A stretch of 42,902 bases of DNA from an uncultured Bacteroidales bacterium (GTDB taxonomy: Bacteria > Bacteroidota > Bacteroidia > Bacteroidales > P3), in assembly GCA_946183915.1 (NCBI GenBank), contig CAMHDJ010000024.1, positions 1 through 42,902 on the forward strand. Direction: 5' to 3'. Under the pieces are notes generated by a model. The model was not told where the DNA came from, made no database searches, and saw nothing but the letters and a program-made list of their open reading frames with translations. The translations under genes were made by a program, and so were the position numbers. Positions 25,941-34,630 of the stretch are shown piece by piece. How positions within the stretch are numbered: the stretch's first letter is position 1; every line of letters begins with the position of its first letter.

Positions 25941-26747
25941 TCAGGGCACTTCCGGCGGGTCGCCGAAGAGGTCGATCGTGGGCACCCGGCCCTCCGTCGG
26001 CGCCTCGGCCGGCACAGTCGTGTGGGGTTCAGCGTTGGCCTCGCTGGCCATGTCCACAAATTCGCTCCAGTTCTTGTTCAGCGGCACGAAGGCCCCGTGG
26101 TACTGGTAGTGGTCCACGCGACCCATGCCGATATAGGTGGAGCGCGACGGCCGCCCCTCGCGGTCCACCACGAAGCCATAGAGGTGCACCTCCAGGCCGT
26201 TCCACGCCTCGGGAAGCCTGATAGCCACCGACTTGCGTCGCCGCGGCACCGGCGCCGACAGCAGCCCCTTGGCCAGCGACGGCGCGTAGGCATAGAGGTA
26301 GACCCGATCCTCCGACGAGCTATGGAACAGCGAGCCGTTCTTCTCGAAGTCCACCACCACCGTCTCGTCCTCCTCGAAGCGCGGCGTGCGGAAGTAGACG
26401 TCGGCCGCCGGCCCGTCGGCCAGTTGCAGCTGGCTGTAGTCGACCTGCACGCTCCCTTCGTGGCGCACAAAGTGCTGCTTGTTCCTCATCACGAAGTAGT
26501 TGCCCTCCGTCATCTGCGCCTCGGCGGCCTGGCGCGCCAGCCCCAGCTTCAACACCTGCCGCGCCTCGGCGGCAAACCTCACCATGCCCACAAACCAGTC
26601 GCGCTCCTCACGCTGCTGCGCCGTGTTCGGGTAGCGTATGTGCTCGCGGTAGGAGCGCACACAGTTGCGCCGCTTCCACATGTAGCCCACCGCCGGACCC
26701 AACCGGCCGATGAAGGGGCCGCTGAAACCTTGAATCACTATTGCCAT
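25941..26747 (-). CDS. DUF6266 family protein
   Basis: 268 residues. The N-terminus MAIVIQGFSGPFIGRLGPAVGYMWK and the following RYPNTAQQREERDWF segment match the start of Bacteroidetes DUF6266 proteins (typically xGxxGGFSGKVGxVVGxxWK, then NPRTEAQ). Most members known to me are about 200-215 residues; this one has a longer Pro/Glu-rich C-terminus. No signal peptide is seen. The function is unknown. It stands alone between tRNA-Lys and the U32 gene, with array F upstream. Confidence 0.8.
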   Translation of the reverse strand: MAIVIQGFSGPFIGRLGPAVGYMWKRRNCVRSYREHIRYPNTAQQREERDWFVGMVRFAAEARQVLKLGLARQAAEAQMTEGNYFVMRNKQHFVRHEGSVQVDYSQLQLADGPAADVYFRTPRFEEDETVVVDFEKNGSLFHSSSEDRVYLYAYAPSLAKGLLSAPVPRRRKSVAIRLPEAWNGLEVHLYGFVVDREGRPSRSTYIGMGRVDHYQYHGAFVPLNKNWSEFVDMASEANAEPHTTVPAEAPTEGRVPTIDLFGDPPEVP

Positions 26748-26814
26748 GTCTCTTCCGTTCTGTTGTTTCTACTCTTGTTATCTATCCGCGAGGCCCTTGC
26801 TCCGGAGCATCCCC

Positions 26815-26932
26815 GCATCGGGACTGCACCCTCGCCGCCTCACTGCATACCCATAACGAGGCGGGTGCATTTTTATTGCATACCCATAGCAATTTTATTA
26901 AGGAGCGCACAAGGAGTATGGAAGAAGAGGAT
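26815..26932. repeat. Intergenic array F of phased 11-bp units
   Basis: GCATACCCATA (26845), ACGAGGCGGGT (26856), GCATTTTTATT (26867), GCATACCCATA (26878), GCAATTTTATT (26889), AAGGAGCGCAC (26900), AAGGAGTATGG (26911) and AAGAAGAGGAT (26922) follow each other at exactly 11 bp. Earlier units GCATCGGGACT (26815), GCACCCTCGCC (26826) and a short eight-base one keep the pattern with one slip. It lies 68-185 bp upstream of the DUF6266 start. The rest of the 376-bp gap (26933-27123) holds T-rich runs and an imperfect GC-rich inverted repeat (about 27026-27088), possibly the end of the U32 transcript. Confidence 0.8.
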
Positions 26933-27123
26933 ACCGCTTCAATACTGAACGAGAGGTTTTTACACTGGGGAAAATTTTTGTGTTTTTTTTAGTTTTTTTC
27001 TTTTTTCCGCATGGGCACTCCTCCCCCACCCTCGACAGGGGATCGGACGGCGCGGTCCGGCTCCGTTTCCGGCTCCGATTCGGGGTGGAAAGAAGGGAAA
27101 AAAGATATCAAAAAAGGGGGCGG

Positions 27124-28965
27124 TCAGGCCGGGTAGATCCGCATCTGGCACTGGGCACAGTCGAACTCGAGACGCAGGCGGCGCCCGTTGTTGAGCAGGA
27201 AGAGGCGGTCGGCAGGCTGGATGGGCCGCTCGAGGCAGGGGTGCCCCGCCGCGTTGCCGCCGGGGCGGTGCTGCAGGCAGGCGCCGAGCTCGTAGCGCAG
27301 GCAGTAGCGCGTGGTCATGAGGGCTTTGCCGTCGAAGTCGCCGGTCTGCTCGAGGCCGCGTTCGACCTGCTGCACGCCGTGGCGGCGGTAGAAGTCCTCG
27401 GCCCGCTGGTTGACGACGTTGGCGCGGTAGTCGAGCGCGGGTTGCGGATAGGGCTCGCCCAGGTCGGAGCGCGGGGTGTCGGCCGGGTGGAAGTGGTTGA
27501 TGCGCAAGGCGATGAGTTGCTCGACGGCGTCGCGCCGCAGCTGGTTGAGCACAGCGGCCGGCAGGAAGTAGCAGCCGCCGGTGGCGTCGTCGACCCGCGA
27601 AGCTAGGAAGGGGGTGTCGCCGAGTTTGGCGAGCTGCTTGACGATGAGGGCCGAGTTGGCGGCGGCGTCGCGCGTAGCCGGCTGGTGGTCGGCGTCGAGT
27701 GTCTGGCTGACGGCGAGGCCGTCCTCGTCGACGAGGCGGAGGAGGTAGCCGGAGTCGGTGGCGTCGAAGTGCAGCTGCAGGGCCAGCCGCCGCTCGGCGC
27801 TGCGGCCTTGCAGCAGGCGCTCGAACTGCTGGTCCTGGTTGCGCCAGAGGGGGGTGCCGGCGCGCAGGTCGGGCATCCGGTTGGGGGCCACGGTGCGCCC
27901 CTGGACGGCGTTGACCAGGAAGCCCTGCAGGCGGCCGTCGGCGTCGAGGTAGCAGAGGCCGTCGCCGTTGGCGAAGGGCTCCGATCCACTGACGGTGAGG
28001 CTGTTGCGCCCGATGGCGACCACCTCGCCCACCCGCTTGCCGAGCGACTTGGGGGTGGCGGTGTTGGCCATGGGCTGGCGCTGGCGGAGGAAGTAGTCGG
28101 TGTAGCCCCGGTTGAAGGTGCGGTCGGGGTCGGGCACGAAGTGGAAGGTGCTGGCGCCGGACGAGGCACGAGTGTGGCCTTCGATCACGCTGTCAAGCAG
28201 TTGACGATAGTAGGCGGTGATGTTTTTGACGTAGGAGATGTCCTTCAGGCGGCCCTCGATCTTGAAGGAAGAGATGCCGGCGTCGACCAGCTGCCGGAGG
28301 TGGGCCGAGGCGTTGAAGTCGCGCAGCGAGAGCAGGTGGCGGTCGCGGACCAGGGTGCGGCCGTCGGCATCGACGAGGTCGTAGCTGCTGCGGCAGGGCT
28401 GCGAGCAGCTGCCGCGGTTGCCGCTGCGGCCGTTGAGGGCGTGGCTGAGGTAGCACTGACCGCTGTAGCTCACGCAGAGGGCGCCGTGGACGAAGGTCTC
28501 GAGGTCGACGGTGGTGGCGGCACGGATGGCGCGCATCTGCTCGAGGGAGGTCTCGCGGGCCAGGATGATGCGCTTGAAACCAACGGATTGCATGAAGCGG
28601 ATGCGCTCCACGGTGGCGTTGTGGCACTGGGTGCTGGCGTGCAGTTCGATGGGGGGCAGGTCGCACTCGAGGAGGCCGAGGTCCTGGATGATGAGGGCGT
28701 CGACACCGGCGTTGTAGAGCTGGCGGATCATGGCCACGGCGGGCTCCAGTTCGTGGTCGAAGAGGAGGGTGTTGACGGTGGCGAAGACCTTGGCGCGGTA
28801 GAGGTGGGTATAGCGCACCAGGGCGTCGATGTCGGCGATGGTGTTGGTGGCGGCGGCGCGGGCGCCGAAGGCAGGGGCGCCGATGTAGAGGGCGTCGGCG
28901 CCGTGGTTGACGGCTTCGCGCCCGAAGTCGAGGTTCTTGGCTGGGGATAGGAGTTCTAGCGTCAT
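27124..28965 (-). CDS. Peptidase U32 family protein, probable RNA hydroxylation enzyme (RlhA-like)
   Basis: 613 residues from the ATG at 28963-28965 (MTLELLSPAKN). The U32 barrel shows AKNLDFGREAVNHGADALYIG and ETFVHGALCVSYSGQCYLS, with the Cys cluster CSQPCR. The long C-terminal part (about 330-613) resembles the DUF3656 region found in RlhA, which hydroxylates C2501 of 23S rRNA, and has additional cysteines near the end (CLRYELGAC, FDCAQC). The collagenase label often used for this family is not supported by recent work on its members. Which RNA is modified is not deducible here. Confidence 0.88.
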   Translation of the reverse strand: MTLELLSPAKNLDFGREAVNHGADALYIGAPAFGARAAATNTIADIDALVRYTHLYRAKVFATVNTLLFDHELEPAVAMIRQLYNAGVDALIIQDLGLLECDLPPIELHASTQCHNATVERIRFMQSVGFKRIILARETSLEQMRAIRAATTVDLETFVHGALCVSYSGQCYLSHALNGRSGNRGSCSQPCRSSYDLVDADGRTLVRDRHLLSLRDFNASAHLRQLVDAGISSFKIEGRLKDISYVKNITAYYRQLLDSVIEGHTRASSGASTFHFVPDPDRTFNRGYTDYFLRQRQPMANTATPKSLGKRVGEVVAIGRNSLTVSGSEPFANGDGLCYLDADGRLQGFLVNAVQGRTVAPNRMPDLRAGTPLWRNQDQQFERLLQGRSAERRLALQLHFDATDSGYLLRLVDEDGLAVSQTLDADHQPATRDAAANSALIVKQLAKLGDTPFLASRVDDATGGCYFLPAAVLNQLRRDAVEQLIALRINHFHPADTPRSDLGEPYPQPALDYRANVVNQRAEDFYRRHGVQQVERGLEQTGDFDGKALMTTRYCLRYELGACLQHRPGGNAAGHPCLERPIQPADRLFLLNNGRRLRLEFDCAQCQMRIYPA

Positions 28966-29052
28966 TGTCGGGGGTCGGGGTATGAACACAGGGTATAACG
29001 CCGTGACGTGCCGTTTATTGTGTTCGGCCGCCGACGTTCAGCGTGTTCCGAC

Positions 29053-31032
29053 TCACTCGACCACCACGCGATGGCAGCTGACGCCGGTGGCCGTGGTGGC
29101 GACGACAATGTACACGCCTCCAGCCAACGCCCTGGCATCGATGGCGTGCTTCAGGCCCGGATGGTTCCAATCGCCCAGCAGACGACCCTGAATGTCCATC
29201 AGCGAAAGCCGGACCATGGGCTCGGAAGCGCTGACGGTGAAGCTGTTGGAAGCGGGATTGGGGGCAACGGCGAGCGTGGGGACTGTCGGCGTGCCCTCGT
29301 CGATGCCAAGCGGATGGCAGGGGAAGGCGACGGTGACATCGGCGGCGTTGTAGTAGGCGTTCACGGCTGCGGCCAGCGTGTCGCCGAAGCTGTTGGTGAC
29401 CCAGTAGTTGTAGTAGCGGTCCTGCGGTCCGCCGTGGTGGTACTTGATCAGGAGCGTGCCCGGCGCCACACGGACGGTGGCCGTGGAGGTGCGGTCGGTA
29501 GAGGTGTGGGCCGCGGTGCCGTAGACGAGGCCCGAGGGCGACTCGAAGGAGAGGTGCGCGTTGTTGGCCCAGCTGCTTCCCGCGCGGGTGCACTCCATGA
29601 CGACCGTCAGGGGGCAGTAGTCGCTCTCGTCGTAGGCGGCCTGGGTCACGGTGAGCACCGCGGTGAAGCCCAGCTGGCTGAAGGTGACGGTGGCCGTGCG
29701 ATCGGCGCCGGTGGTGTTCTCGGTGGCGGTGACGCTCACCTGTCCGAGGCGCTGGAACGCGGTGTCGCTCAGGGTGATCCAGTCGGCAGAGGTGGTGGCT
29801 GTCCAGGGAGCGGCGGTGGTGTCGCAGGTGGCAAGCCACACCTGACTGGTGCCGCCCAGGCGGGCAATACTCAGCTGCGGGTCGCTCAGGTAGAGGCCAT
29901 ACTCGGGATGGATGCCCATCACGCAGTTGTTCTCCATGTTGAAGTTGTACGAAGTGCCGTAGTTGATGGCGCCGATGGCGTAGAAACCATCGCCGGAACC
30001 ACCGTTGCCGAGGTTGAAATGCAGGTAGCGGCGGCTGTCGAACCCATCGCAGATGAAGGCATGACCACCGGCGCTGCCACGCCCATTGTAGAGGATCGGG
30101 CGCAGCTGTCGCAGCTCTTCGACCATCAAGTCGGTCCAATCGTCGTTGCTCATCGTGCCTTTATCACGGTAGATGAGGTCCTGACGGTTGTAGCGGAAGT
30201 AGCGCCACAGGGCGTTCTGTGAGCAGTAGGCATTGGTGTCGCCGGCATAGTCGCCGGCCACAGCGCCGCTCTGCATGGGATTATAGCCCATCTGCACGCT
30301 GACGCCCACGTGGTACATCAGCGTGGCTACCGCTGTACGTTCGGCGGCAGTCGAGGTGGCTGAGAAGTGCAATGGCATATTCTCCCAATCGTAGAGCGTG
30401 TGAGCGAAGTCGGCCGAGAGGACACCATAGCCGCCATCGCTGGTGTAGCTGTGGCTGCCTTGGCCAAAGGCGGGGTAGCTCCAGTAGCGCATCACCTGCG
30501 CAGCCGCCGTGGCAACGCAGCCGGTAGGGCATCCTGCCGGGCAGAGTTGGTTGTAGGGCGACAGCTGAGACCACTGCGTCTGCACCAGCGGACCGAGGGA
30601 ATCCACCTCGCCATCCTTGGCGCTCCCCTTGATAGCCAGGCCGTTCGCGAGGCGCTGCCAGTCGGGATCGGCAGGGGTTGAACCCTCCCGTACGGAAGCG
30701 ATCTCAAGATCGTATTGCTCCAAGATGGGCACCAATGCCATCGGCGGGTTCTCCGGATCGAAGGTACTCGAGGCAGAATAGGCCAGGACCGGCCGGGCCA
30801 CGTCGTTGTCAGACATCAGCACAAAGCCTCCGTCCGCCATCATGAAGAGGAGCAGATGGTCGTACGGCCACTTGTCATCACTGCGGTCGCTAAGCAGAGC
30901 ACCCCCGTTGAGGCCCAGTGTATATTCCCAAAAACTGACCGCTGCACGGGTGGCTGTCTGACGGTCGACAGGTTTTGCCTGCGCTGAAATGGCAAGAGCC
31001 ACAGCTACTATAACCAGAAAAGAACGCTTCAT
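29053..31032 (-). CDS. Secreted C10 (streptopain-like) cysteine protease with type IX sorting tail
   Basis: 659 residues. Signal peptide (about 1-19), propeptide (about 20-140), then the C10 catalytic domain with Cys172 in PTGCVATAAAQVMRYW and His324 in AGGHAFICDGF. A BACON-like beta domain follows (about 400-480, APWTATTSADWITLS), another beta region, and finally a C-terminal type IX secretion signal (about 585-659) that starts with the VAPNPASNSF motif and ends GVYIVVATTATGVSCHRVVVE. It should be exported and either released or attached to the cell surface. It is the last gene after the ECF sigma/anti-sigma pair, suggesting control by them. Confidence 0.93.
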   Translation of the reverse strand: MKRSFLVIVAVALAISAQAKPVDRQTATRAAVSFWEYTLGLNGGALLSDRSDDKWPYDHLLLFMMADGGFVLMSDNDVARPVLAYSASSTFDPENPPMALVPILEQYDLEIASVREGSTPADPDWQRLANGLAIKGSAKDGEVDSLGPLVQTQWSQLSPYNQLCPAGCPTGCVATAAAQVMRYWSYPAFGQGSHSYTSDGGYGVLSADFAHTLYDWENMPLHFSATSTAAERTAVATLMYHVGVSVQMGYNPMQSGAVAGDYAGDTNAYCSQNALWRYFRYNRQDLIYRDKGTMSNDDWTDLMVEELRQLRPILYNGRGSAGGHAFICDGFDSRRYLHFNLGNGGSGDGFYAIGAINYGTSYNFNMENNCVMGIHPEYGLYLSDPQLSIARLGGTSQVWLATCDTTAAPWTATTSADWITLSDTAFQRLGQVSVTATENTTGADRTATVTFSQLGFTAVLTVTQAAYDESDYCPLTVVMECTRAGSSWANNAHLSFESPSGLVYGTAAHTSTDRTSTATVRVAPGTLLIKYHHGGPQDRYYNYWVTNSFGDTLAAAVNAYYNAADVTVAFPCHPLGIDEGTPTVPTLAVAPNPASNSFTVSASEPMVRLSLMDIQGRLLGDWNHPGLKHAIDARALAGGVYIVVATTATGVSCHRVVVE

Positions 31033-31042
31033 GGCAGTAATA

Positions 31043-31522
31043 CTACCGTGTTTGCATCAGGGTGGTGCGGCCGCCGAAATAGGTCTTGTTGCCGGTATCG
31101 TCCAGTTCGAGTCCGAAACGAAGGCTGTCGACCTCCATCGCCCGATTGAATGCGTCGATGGTGAACGTCATGTGGTAGGTGTTGTAGTCGAACGTGCCGG
31201 TGTTGTCACCATTGTATACATAGTTGGTCATCGGCATCTCTTCATCAATAGAACTTATGGCGGGACTCTCAATGTGCAGATACACAAGGCCTCGGCTGCC
31301 GCCGTTGAAGTCGACCGTCCACTCCATCACCATCGGATAGCTGGTGCCGTGGGGCGAGGTGATGTAGGTGTTGTACACCCCGTGCCACGAAGTGTTGTCG
31401 ATCGTCTCGTAGGTCATGTCGCCGATGGTGGAGCTGCTGTTACTCTCTGGTTCCTTTTCGCAACCGGTCACAAGCATGGCCGCCATCAGGATGGCTGCTG
31501 CTACATAATTGATTTTGCTCAT
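31043..31522 (-). CDS. Small lipoprotein, unknown
   Basis: 159 residues. Lipobox VTGC with Cys21, then an acidic linker and a beta-rich body with a repeated aromatic pattern (WHGVYNTYIT, YHMTFTIDAF) like small calycin- or lipocalin-type lipoproteins; the family is not identified. Ten bp separate it from the C10 protease gene; short Bacteroidales lipoproteins beside C10 proteases are sometimes inhibitors, but nothing in the sequence proves that here. Confidence 0.82.
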   Translation of the reverse strand: MSKINYVAAAILMAAMLVTGCEKEPESNSSSTIGDMTYETIDNTSWHGVYNTYITSPHGTSYPMVMEWTVDFNGGSRGLVYLHIESPAISSIDEEMPMTNYVYNGDNTGTFDYNTYHMTFTIDAFNRAMEVDSLRFGLELDDTGNKTYFGGRTTLMQTR

Positions 31523-31562
31523 GTTGTTTTATGTATTTGTAATTAATATTTTATGATTTGCA

Positions 31563-32210
31563 TCACCATGGAATGTCGCTGTTGAACCAGCGGACGAGGA
31601 GTGCGGCCTCGTCGGCCGTGGCGCAGAAGAAGCAGAGGATAGTGTTGGTCTCGTAGTCGACCCGGATGATGTACTCCGCGCTGCCGCTCGTCTCGCGGTT
31701 CTGATCGAACTGAAGGTGCTGCGAAAGCTGCGACTGCAGGTCGGACGGTATGGTGGTGTCGCTGGCCATGACCGTCCCCACGAAGACCGAAGAATCGGAA
31801 ATCTCGTATTGTCCAATGGTCTTGGAGACAAGATCTTGCACCATGCTGTCGATGTAGGCCTGCTGCTCTTCGGGCGAGTTGAAAGTGAGGCTGGAGTCGA
31901 TGTGGAGCGACAGCATGGTGACCCCTTTGCTGGCCGTGACCCCGGGGGTGAGGTCGTCGGGGTCGATGACGCCGAATTCCTCCTTCAGCCACTGCCACTG
32001 CGCGCTGTCGTTGGCGCGGAACATGACCGCGTTGAAGACATGATCATAGGCATGGTAGTCGCCAACATAGGCCACGGTAACCCCCTGGTCGTTGTGCGCA
32101 TAGCGGCCATAGAGCTTCATGGCGGCCGACTCGGCGCGGTCGACGCCCCGGCTGCATGCACCACACATCAGCATGATAATCAGCAGTAATATGGACTCAT
32201 ACCACTTCAT
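31563..32210 (-). CDS. Lipoprotein-like protein, unknown
   Basis: 215 residues from the ATG at 32208-32210. A hydrophobic signal with a lipobox-like CGAC (Cys19) is followed by an alpha/beta body without recognised motifs. The start overlaps the stop of the anti-sigma-like gene by four bases, so it is translated together with it. It may be an accessory of the sigma/anti-sigma system, for example an outer sensor, but that is inference. Confidence 0.8.
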   Translation of the reverse strand: MKWYESILLLIIMLMCGACSRGVDRAESAAMKLYGRYAHNDQGVTVAYVGDYHAYDHVFNAVMFRANDSAQWQWLKEEFGVIDPDDLTPGVTASKGVTMLSLHIDSSLTFNSPEEQQAYIDSMVQDLVSKTIGQYEISDSSVFVGTVMASDTTIPSDLQSQLSQHLQFDQNRETSGSAEYIIRVDYETNTILCFFCATADEAALLVRWFNSDIPW

Positions 32211-32563
32211 GTTGCACTGTTTTTCACAATATAATTGTCCAGGTAGGCGATGGCGTTCTGGGCGTCGCAGTGGTTGTTGCAGATGAAGCGCACCGACTGG
32301 CCGCCGTAGGCCACCGACGCGGGGCGGGGCGAGGCCTGCAGCTGCCCGATGCCGACCACCAGCAGCGCCACACTCGCCGCTGCGGCAGGCACATAACGCC
32401 TCAGGCGGGGCCACAAGGGGCGCACCGAAGGCGCTGGTTCCATGACACTTGACTCGGCAGCCCGCCGCGTCATCCGGGCCCACTGCTCGTCGGTCAGCGG
32501 ACATGACGCACCCCGCAGGGCCTGGCGCCGACGGTTCATTTGTATATCGAAATCACTATTCAT
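32207..32563 (-). CDS. Putative anti-sigma factor, single-pass membrane protein
   Basis: 118 residues. A charged cytoplasmic N-terminal part (about 1-55, with LTDEQWARMTRRAAE), one membrane helix (about 57-76, VPAAAASVALLVVGIGQL) and a short periplasmic tail with two cysteines (FICNNHC). This is the size and topology of small Bacteroidetes anti-sigma proteins; no zinc HxxxCxxC motif is present. It lies nine bp after the ECF sigma gene, the usual order, and overlaps the next gene. Confidence 0.72.
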   Translation of the reverse strand: MNSDFDIQMNRRRQALRGASCPLTDEQWARMTRRAAESSVMEPAPSVRPLWPRLRRYVPAAAASVALLVVGIGQLQASPRPASVAYGGQSVRFICNNHCDAQNAIAYLDNYIVKNSAT

Positions 32564-32572
32564 ACATTATAT

Positions 32573-33061
32573 CTACTTGTTCTGTTCATATTCCTTGCGA
32601 AGACGCTTCTTGGCCGAGGCGAGGCGCCGGCCGACGGTGGCCAGCGAGAGGCCCGTGATGGAAGAGATCTCATTGTTGCCGAAACCGTCCAAGTGGGCCC
32701 TCAGCACCTGCCTCTCGCTCGGGTCGAGCTGGTCAATCAGCTGGAGCAGAAAGCGATAGTTCTCGTCGCTGGGCACCGTCGGCGGCACGTGGCCGTCGGC
32801 CTGTGGCAGGGGCGAAGGCCGGTTGCCGGCCTTGCGGTAGAGCATGAGCATGGCATTGGTGGCCACCTTGTAGACCCACGTGCGCTCGCTGCTGCGGCCC
32901 TCGAAGCTGTCGAAACAACGCCACAAGGCACACAGCACCTCCTGCACCCCGTCCTCCACCTCGTATGCGGCGCTGAGCGAGTAGTCGGAGCAGACGTGCC
33001 ATATCATGTCGCGGTGGCGCTCCACCATGGCGTTGAATGTAGCTTCCCGGTTCTCTTTCAT
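32573..33061 (-). CDS. ECF RNA polymerase sigma factor
   Basis: 162 residues from the ATG at 33059-33061. Region 2 (about 8-75) includes YEVEDGVQEVLCALWRCFDSFEG and the WVYKVATNAMLMLYRK helix. Region 4 (about 108-158) has LDPSERQVLRAHLDGFGNNEISSITGLSLATVGRRL, a helix-turn-helix that reads the -35 box. It heads a five-gene run that ends in the C10 protease. Array B and its palindrome stand upstream in the orientation that places the palindrome nearest this gene. Confidence 0.93.
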   Translation of the reverse strand: MKENREATFNAMVERHRDMIWHVCSDYSLSAAYEVEDGVQEVLCALWRCFDSFEGRSSERTWVYKVATNAMLMLYRKAGNRPSPLPQADGHVPPTVPSDENYRFLLQLIDQLDPSERQVLRAHLDGFGNNEISSITGLSLATVGRRLASAKKRLRKEYEQNK

Positions 33062-33201
33062 ATTACACCCTATTAGATGCAATAAGAACGCAAAATCGCT
33101 CACGAAAACTTCATTTTTCTTCTATTTTTTTCTCCCCGGCCGCCAATCCGGTGTCCGAAACGGCCCTGAGCAGGCGTTTTGCCCCGACGGAAAGCGAGGC
33201 T

Positions 33202-33227
33202 AATATAATTTATAAATAAATTATATT
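33202..33227. repeat. Near-perfect 26-bp AT-rich palindrome ending element B
   Basis: Matches the palindrome at 2854-2879 except at the centre, where two bases break perfect symmetry. It stands between array B and the ECF sigma gene, about 141 bp before its ATG. Confidence 0.88.
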
Positions 33228-33250
33228 CCCCTGCCCGGCATGTCGACCCC

Positions 33251-33459
33251 GACGGCGGCCACCAAGGCTGTACCAACCCTATACCAAGTCTATACCAACT
33301 CTATACCAAGTCTATGGTGATACCCTGATGACGCCCTCATGCCGCCCGGTTGCTGACCAGATGCCAGCAACGTAAACAACACGAAGCCAGCATGAAACCA
33401 GCGACTCATCACGGCCGCACCACGGCGATGGCAGGGCGGTGACCCCTGACGACCGTCAC
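33251..33459. repeat. Intergenic array B of about 19 phased 11-bp units
   Basis: CCAA cores begin at 33262, 33273, 33284, 33295 and 33306, exactly 11 bp apart, in units such as CCAAGTCTATA and CCAACTCTATA. The spacing goes on through GTGATACCCTG, ATGACGCCCTC and ATGCCGCCCGG (33317-33349). It then continues in matched pairs: GAAGCCAGCAT/GAAACCAGCGA (33383, 33394) and CTCATCACGGC/CGCACCACGGC (33405, 33416). Together with the palindrome it fills most of the 438-bp gap between the divergent ECF sigma and aroB genes. About 165 bp of it is an inverted homologous copy of element A. Confidence 0.85.
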
Positions 33460-33499
33460 CTATCGTACAATAATTCAAAGAGAAGCGCGTTATCACTGC

Positions 33500-34552
33500 A
33501 TGTTGAAACAAGGCAAGATACTCTACGGAGGCCTGGCAGCGCTCGACCGCGAACTGCGCAAGGAGGCCTGGAGCGGGGCCCACTACACCATCGTGGTGGA
33601 CGAAAACACCTTCCAACAGTGCCTTCCACTGCTGATTTCCAGCGTAGAAGCGCTGCAGGAGGCCGACTTTGTCGAGGTGCCCGCCGGCGAGGAGTGCAAG
33701 ACGCTGGAGGTGGCGGCGCAGGTGTGGCAGACGCTGCTGGAGGGCGGCGCCGACCGCAGCGAGGTGTTGGTGGCACTGGGAGGCGGAGCAGTCTGTGACC
33801 TAGTGGGTTACGTGGCTGCGAGCTACAAGCGCGGCATCCGCCACGTGCTGGTGCCCACCACCCTGCTGGCCATGACCGATGCCGCCATCGGCGGCAAGAC
33901 GGCCATCGACCTCGGCGGCGTGAAAAACAGCATCGGCCACTTCTACCCCGCACAGCTAACTATCATAGAACCAGACTTTCTCGACACCCTACCTCCGACG
34001 GAACTCGGTTGCGGGCTGATGGAGATGGTGAAGACCGCCGCCGTCACCGACCCCGTGCTCTACCAACGGCTGCTGGCCATCCCGGCGGGACAACCTGCCG
34101 CCAAGCAGGACATCGTGGCCGCTGGCCGGATCAAGAGCCGCGTGGTGAAAGCCGATCCTTACGATCATGGAATCAGGAAGATACTCAACTTCGGACACAC
34201 CTTCGGCCATGCCATCGAGGTCTACCGCCAGCTGCCCCACGGCCTGGCCGTCGGCATCGGCATGAAGGCCGCCATGTACCTCTCGGTGCGCAAACTCGGA
34301 CTCGAAGAAGAGGTGTACAAGTCATACTCCCAGTGGCTTACGTCCCAATTCGCCGCTCTCCACATACCGCTCGCCGCCTTCACCCTGAAGGACATCGAGC
34401 AGATGCTCCCCCTGATGCATCAGGACAAGAAGTGCGCCGAGGGAGAACTGCACTGCGTCCTGCTGCAGGAGATCGGTGCGCCGGTGATCGACGTGACGAT
34501 CAGCGACAACGAGGTGCGCGACACCCTGCTTGCACAAAAAAATATCTGCTAA
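33500..34552 (+). CDS. aroB: 3-dehydroquinate synthase
   Basis: 350 residues. Makes dehydroquinate in the shikimate pathway with NAD and a divalent metal. The NAD segment ALGGGAVCDLVGYVAASYKRG, the GGKTAIDLGGVKNSIGHFYP loop, the metal-binding Glu and two His (ELGCGLMEMVK, FGHTFGHAIE, LPHGLAVGIGM) are present. Length is normal. The stop is followed by 78 bp and then a membrane-protein gene; no terminator is seen between them. Confidence 0.97.
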   Translation: MLKQGKILYGGLAALDRELRKEAWSGAHYTIVVDENTFQQCLPLLISSVEALQEADFVEVPAGEECKTLEVAAQVWQTLLEGGADRSEVLVALGGGAVCDLVGYVAASYKRGIRHVLVPTTLLAMTDAAIGGKTAIDLGGVKNSIGHFYPAQLTIIEPDFLDTLPPTELGCGLMEMVKTAAVTDPVLYQRLLAIPAGQPAAKQDIVAAGRIKSRVVKADPYDHGIRKILNFGHTFGHAIEVYRQLPHGLAVGIGMKAAMYLSVRKLGLEEEVYKSYSQWLTSQFAALHIPLAAFTLKDIEQMLPLMHQDKKCAEGELHCVLLQEIGAPVIDVTISDNEVRDTLLAQKNIC

Positions 34553-34630
34553 TCCGTAAAAAGTTGTATACTTGCAGTTGCTAATCTTGACTTTATATTT
34601 CTCATTAATAGACAATAACGCATAAAGAAA

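Noticed and set aside
27026..27088. Imperfect GC-rich inverted repeat as a defined terminator of the U32 gene
   Set aside because: Pairing is interrupted in several places and the T-run does not follow the stem directly; too weak for a separate call.
27124..28965. Calling the U32 protein a collagenase
   Set aside because: The historic peptidase label is not supported by motifs; the architecture fits RNA-hydroxylation enzymes of the same family.
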